The notes beneath the pieces are model-generated. The model saw only the letters and a list, made by a program, of their open reading frames with translations, was not told the origin of the DNA and did not search any database. Positions 4,520-5,106 of a stretch of DNA of 5,106 bases are shown here, piece after piece. Source of the DNA: Nitrososphaerota archaeon. Its GTDB lineage: Archaea > Thermoproteota > Nitrososphaeria > Nitrososphaerales > UBA183. Numbering within the stretch: position 1 is the first letter of the stretch; each line of letters begins with the position of its first letter. Location: assembly GCA_029784795.1 (NCBI GenBank), contig JAFMAW010000071.1, positions 1 to 5,106 on the forward strand, in the 5' to 3' direction. Position numbers and translations under genes: made by a program.

Positions 4520-5106
4520 CTGAAGCCAGCAATCATGGTGCACGGAGGCGCGGGGAGCGGGCGGTACGGGAGCGGCGACGCGAGGTACGCGGGCCTCACA
4601 GGGGCCGTGGAGGCCGGGCTCGCGGCCCTGAGGAAGGGCTCCGGGGTCGACGGGGCCGTGGCGGCGGTGGAGTACATGGAGGGCTCGGGGCTCTTCAACT
4701 GCGGAAGGGGGGCGTACCTCACCGCGGAGGGGAAAGTCGAGCTGGACGCTGCGGTCATGAACGGCAAGAAGCTCGCGGGGGCGGGGGTGGGGAGCGTGAC
4801 CAGCACCCACAGCCCGGTGACCCTGGCGAGGTGGGTCATGGAGAACACCGAGCACGTGCTGCTCGTGGGGGAGCGGACCAGGGACTACGTCAGGCTCGCC
4901 GGCCTGGAGGTGGAGGAGCTCATCCCTTCTGAGTCGGTGGCCAAGCGCTTCGCGGCCATCAGGAAGGAGGCCAGGCACGGGGAGGCGCTCCGCATGGTGG
5001 GGAGGTTCAGGACAGGGGACACGGTCGGCGCCGTTGCCGTCGGCTCGGACGGCGTCCCGGCGGCTGCGGTCAGCACCGGGGGGACGTGGATGAAGCTCCC
5101 GGGGAG
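4520..5106 (+). CDS. iaaA: Plant-type L-asparaginase / isoaspartyl peptidase (Ntn-hydrolase), 3' end outside window
   Basis: 195 codons are visible and the frame is open to the right edge. The family (threonine-type Ntn-hydrolases) hydrolyses L-asparagine and beta-aspartyl peptides after self-cleavage into alpha and beta chains. Residues counted from CTG as Met: KPAIMVHGGAGSG (2-14) is the N-terminal strand and HGGAG motif; GLFNCGRGAYLTAEGKVELD (57-76) matches the family's 'FNAGRGSVLT..G.VELDA'; MNGKKLAGAGVGSVT (80-94) follows; GDTVGAVAVGSDG (166-178) contains T168, the expected nucleophile and cleavage point; STGGTW (185-190) carries the second conserved Thr (T186). The alpha chain would be about 167 residues, a little shorter than in E. 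coli IaaA. Family members begin 'MKPAIIVHGGAG', so the start aligns with CTG 4520, preceded by a strong Shine-Dalgarno. ATG 4535 would cut off the first strand. There is no signal peptide, so it should be cytoplasmic. Substrate preference cannot be read from this part. Confidence 0.93.
   Translation, partial: MKPAIMVHGGAGSGRYGSGDARYAGLTGAVEAGLAALRKGSGVDGAVAAVEYMEGSGLFNCGRGAYLTAEGKVELDAAVMNGKKLAGAGVGSVTSTHSPVTLARWVMENTEHVLLVGERTRDYVRLAGLEVEELIPSESVAKRFAAIRKEARHGEALRMVGRFRTGDTVGAVAVGSDGVPAAAVSTGGTWMKLPG

Noticed and set aside
4415..4978. Minus-strand upstream extension of the PadR frame and the 120-codon minus frame at 4486-4848
   Set aside because: Both are antisense to a clear asparaginase gene and have low-complexity His/Pro/Arg-rich composition; PadR similarity begins only at ATG 4414.

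Overview
The window looks like part of an archaeal chromosome. It is GC-rich (by eye about 60% or more, and clearly richer at the right end). Four A/T-rich TATA-like boxes sit about 26 bases upstream of GTG codons, which is the geometry of archaeal leaderless transcripts. The recognisable proteins (a FUN14-like membrane protein, a PadR-type regulator, a small four-cysteine protein, a ribbon-helix-helix-like protein) are common in archaea. A 12-helix protein resembling heme-copper oxidase subunit I hints at a respiring organism. I would guess a GC-rich member of the Nitrososphaeria/Thermoproteota, but no marker gene settles this.

Layout, left to right. Positions 1-250 hold no gene I can support; the stretch is very GC-rich and full of possible hairpins. 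Positions 251-847 (minus) encode a 198-residue protein with a ribbon-helix-helix-like N-terminus. Positions 848-1030 are a divergent promoter region. A plus-strand unit follows: a candidate 41-codon leaderless ORF (1031-1156), the 12-helix membrane protein (1137-2639), and a TusA-like protein starting 17 bases later (2657). The TusA-like gene is broken by a frameshift that removal of one copy of a GAGT tandem duplication would repair; its C-terminal half continues in another frame to 3017.

After a promoter at 3113-3118 comes a FUN14-like small membrane protein (3142-3459). A gene-poor convergent gap (3460-3680) separates it from two minus-strand genes: a small four-cysteine protein (3681-3947) and a PadR-family regulator (4010-4414). 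Divergent from PadR, across a 105-bp shared promoter region, begins a plant-type L-asparaginase/isoaspartyl peptidase (4520 onward). It runs off the right edge and appears to use a CTG start codon.

No CRISPR array, insertion sequence, tRNA or rRNA was recognised, and I see no convincing defence system. The points most worth checking are the frameshifted TusA-like gene without the usual catalytic cysteine, the divergent oxidase-like protein with too few histidines for a normal heme/copper centre, the probable CTG start, the recurrent TATA-to-GTG leaderless architecture, and the small ORF at the head of the oxidase-like unit.
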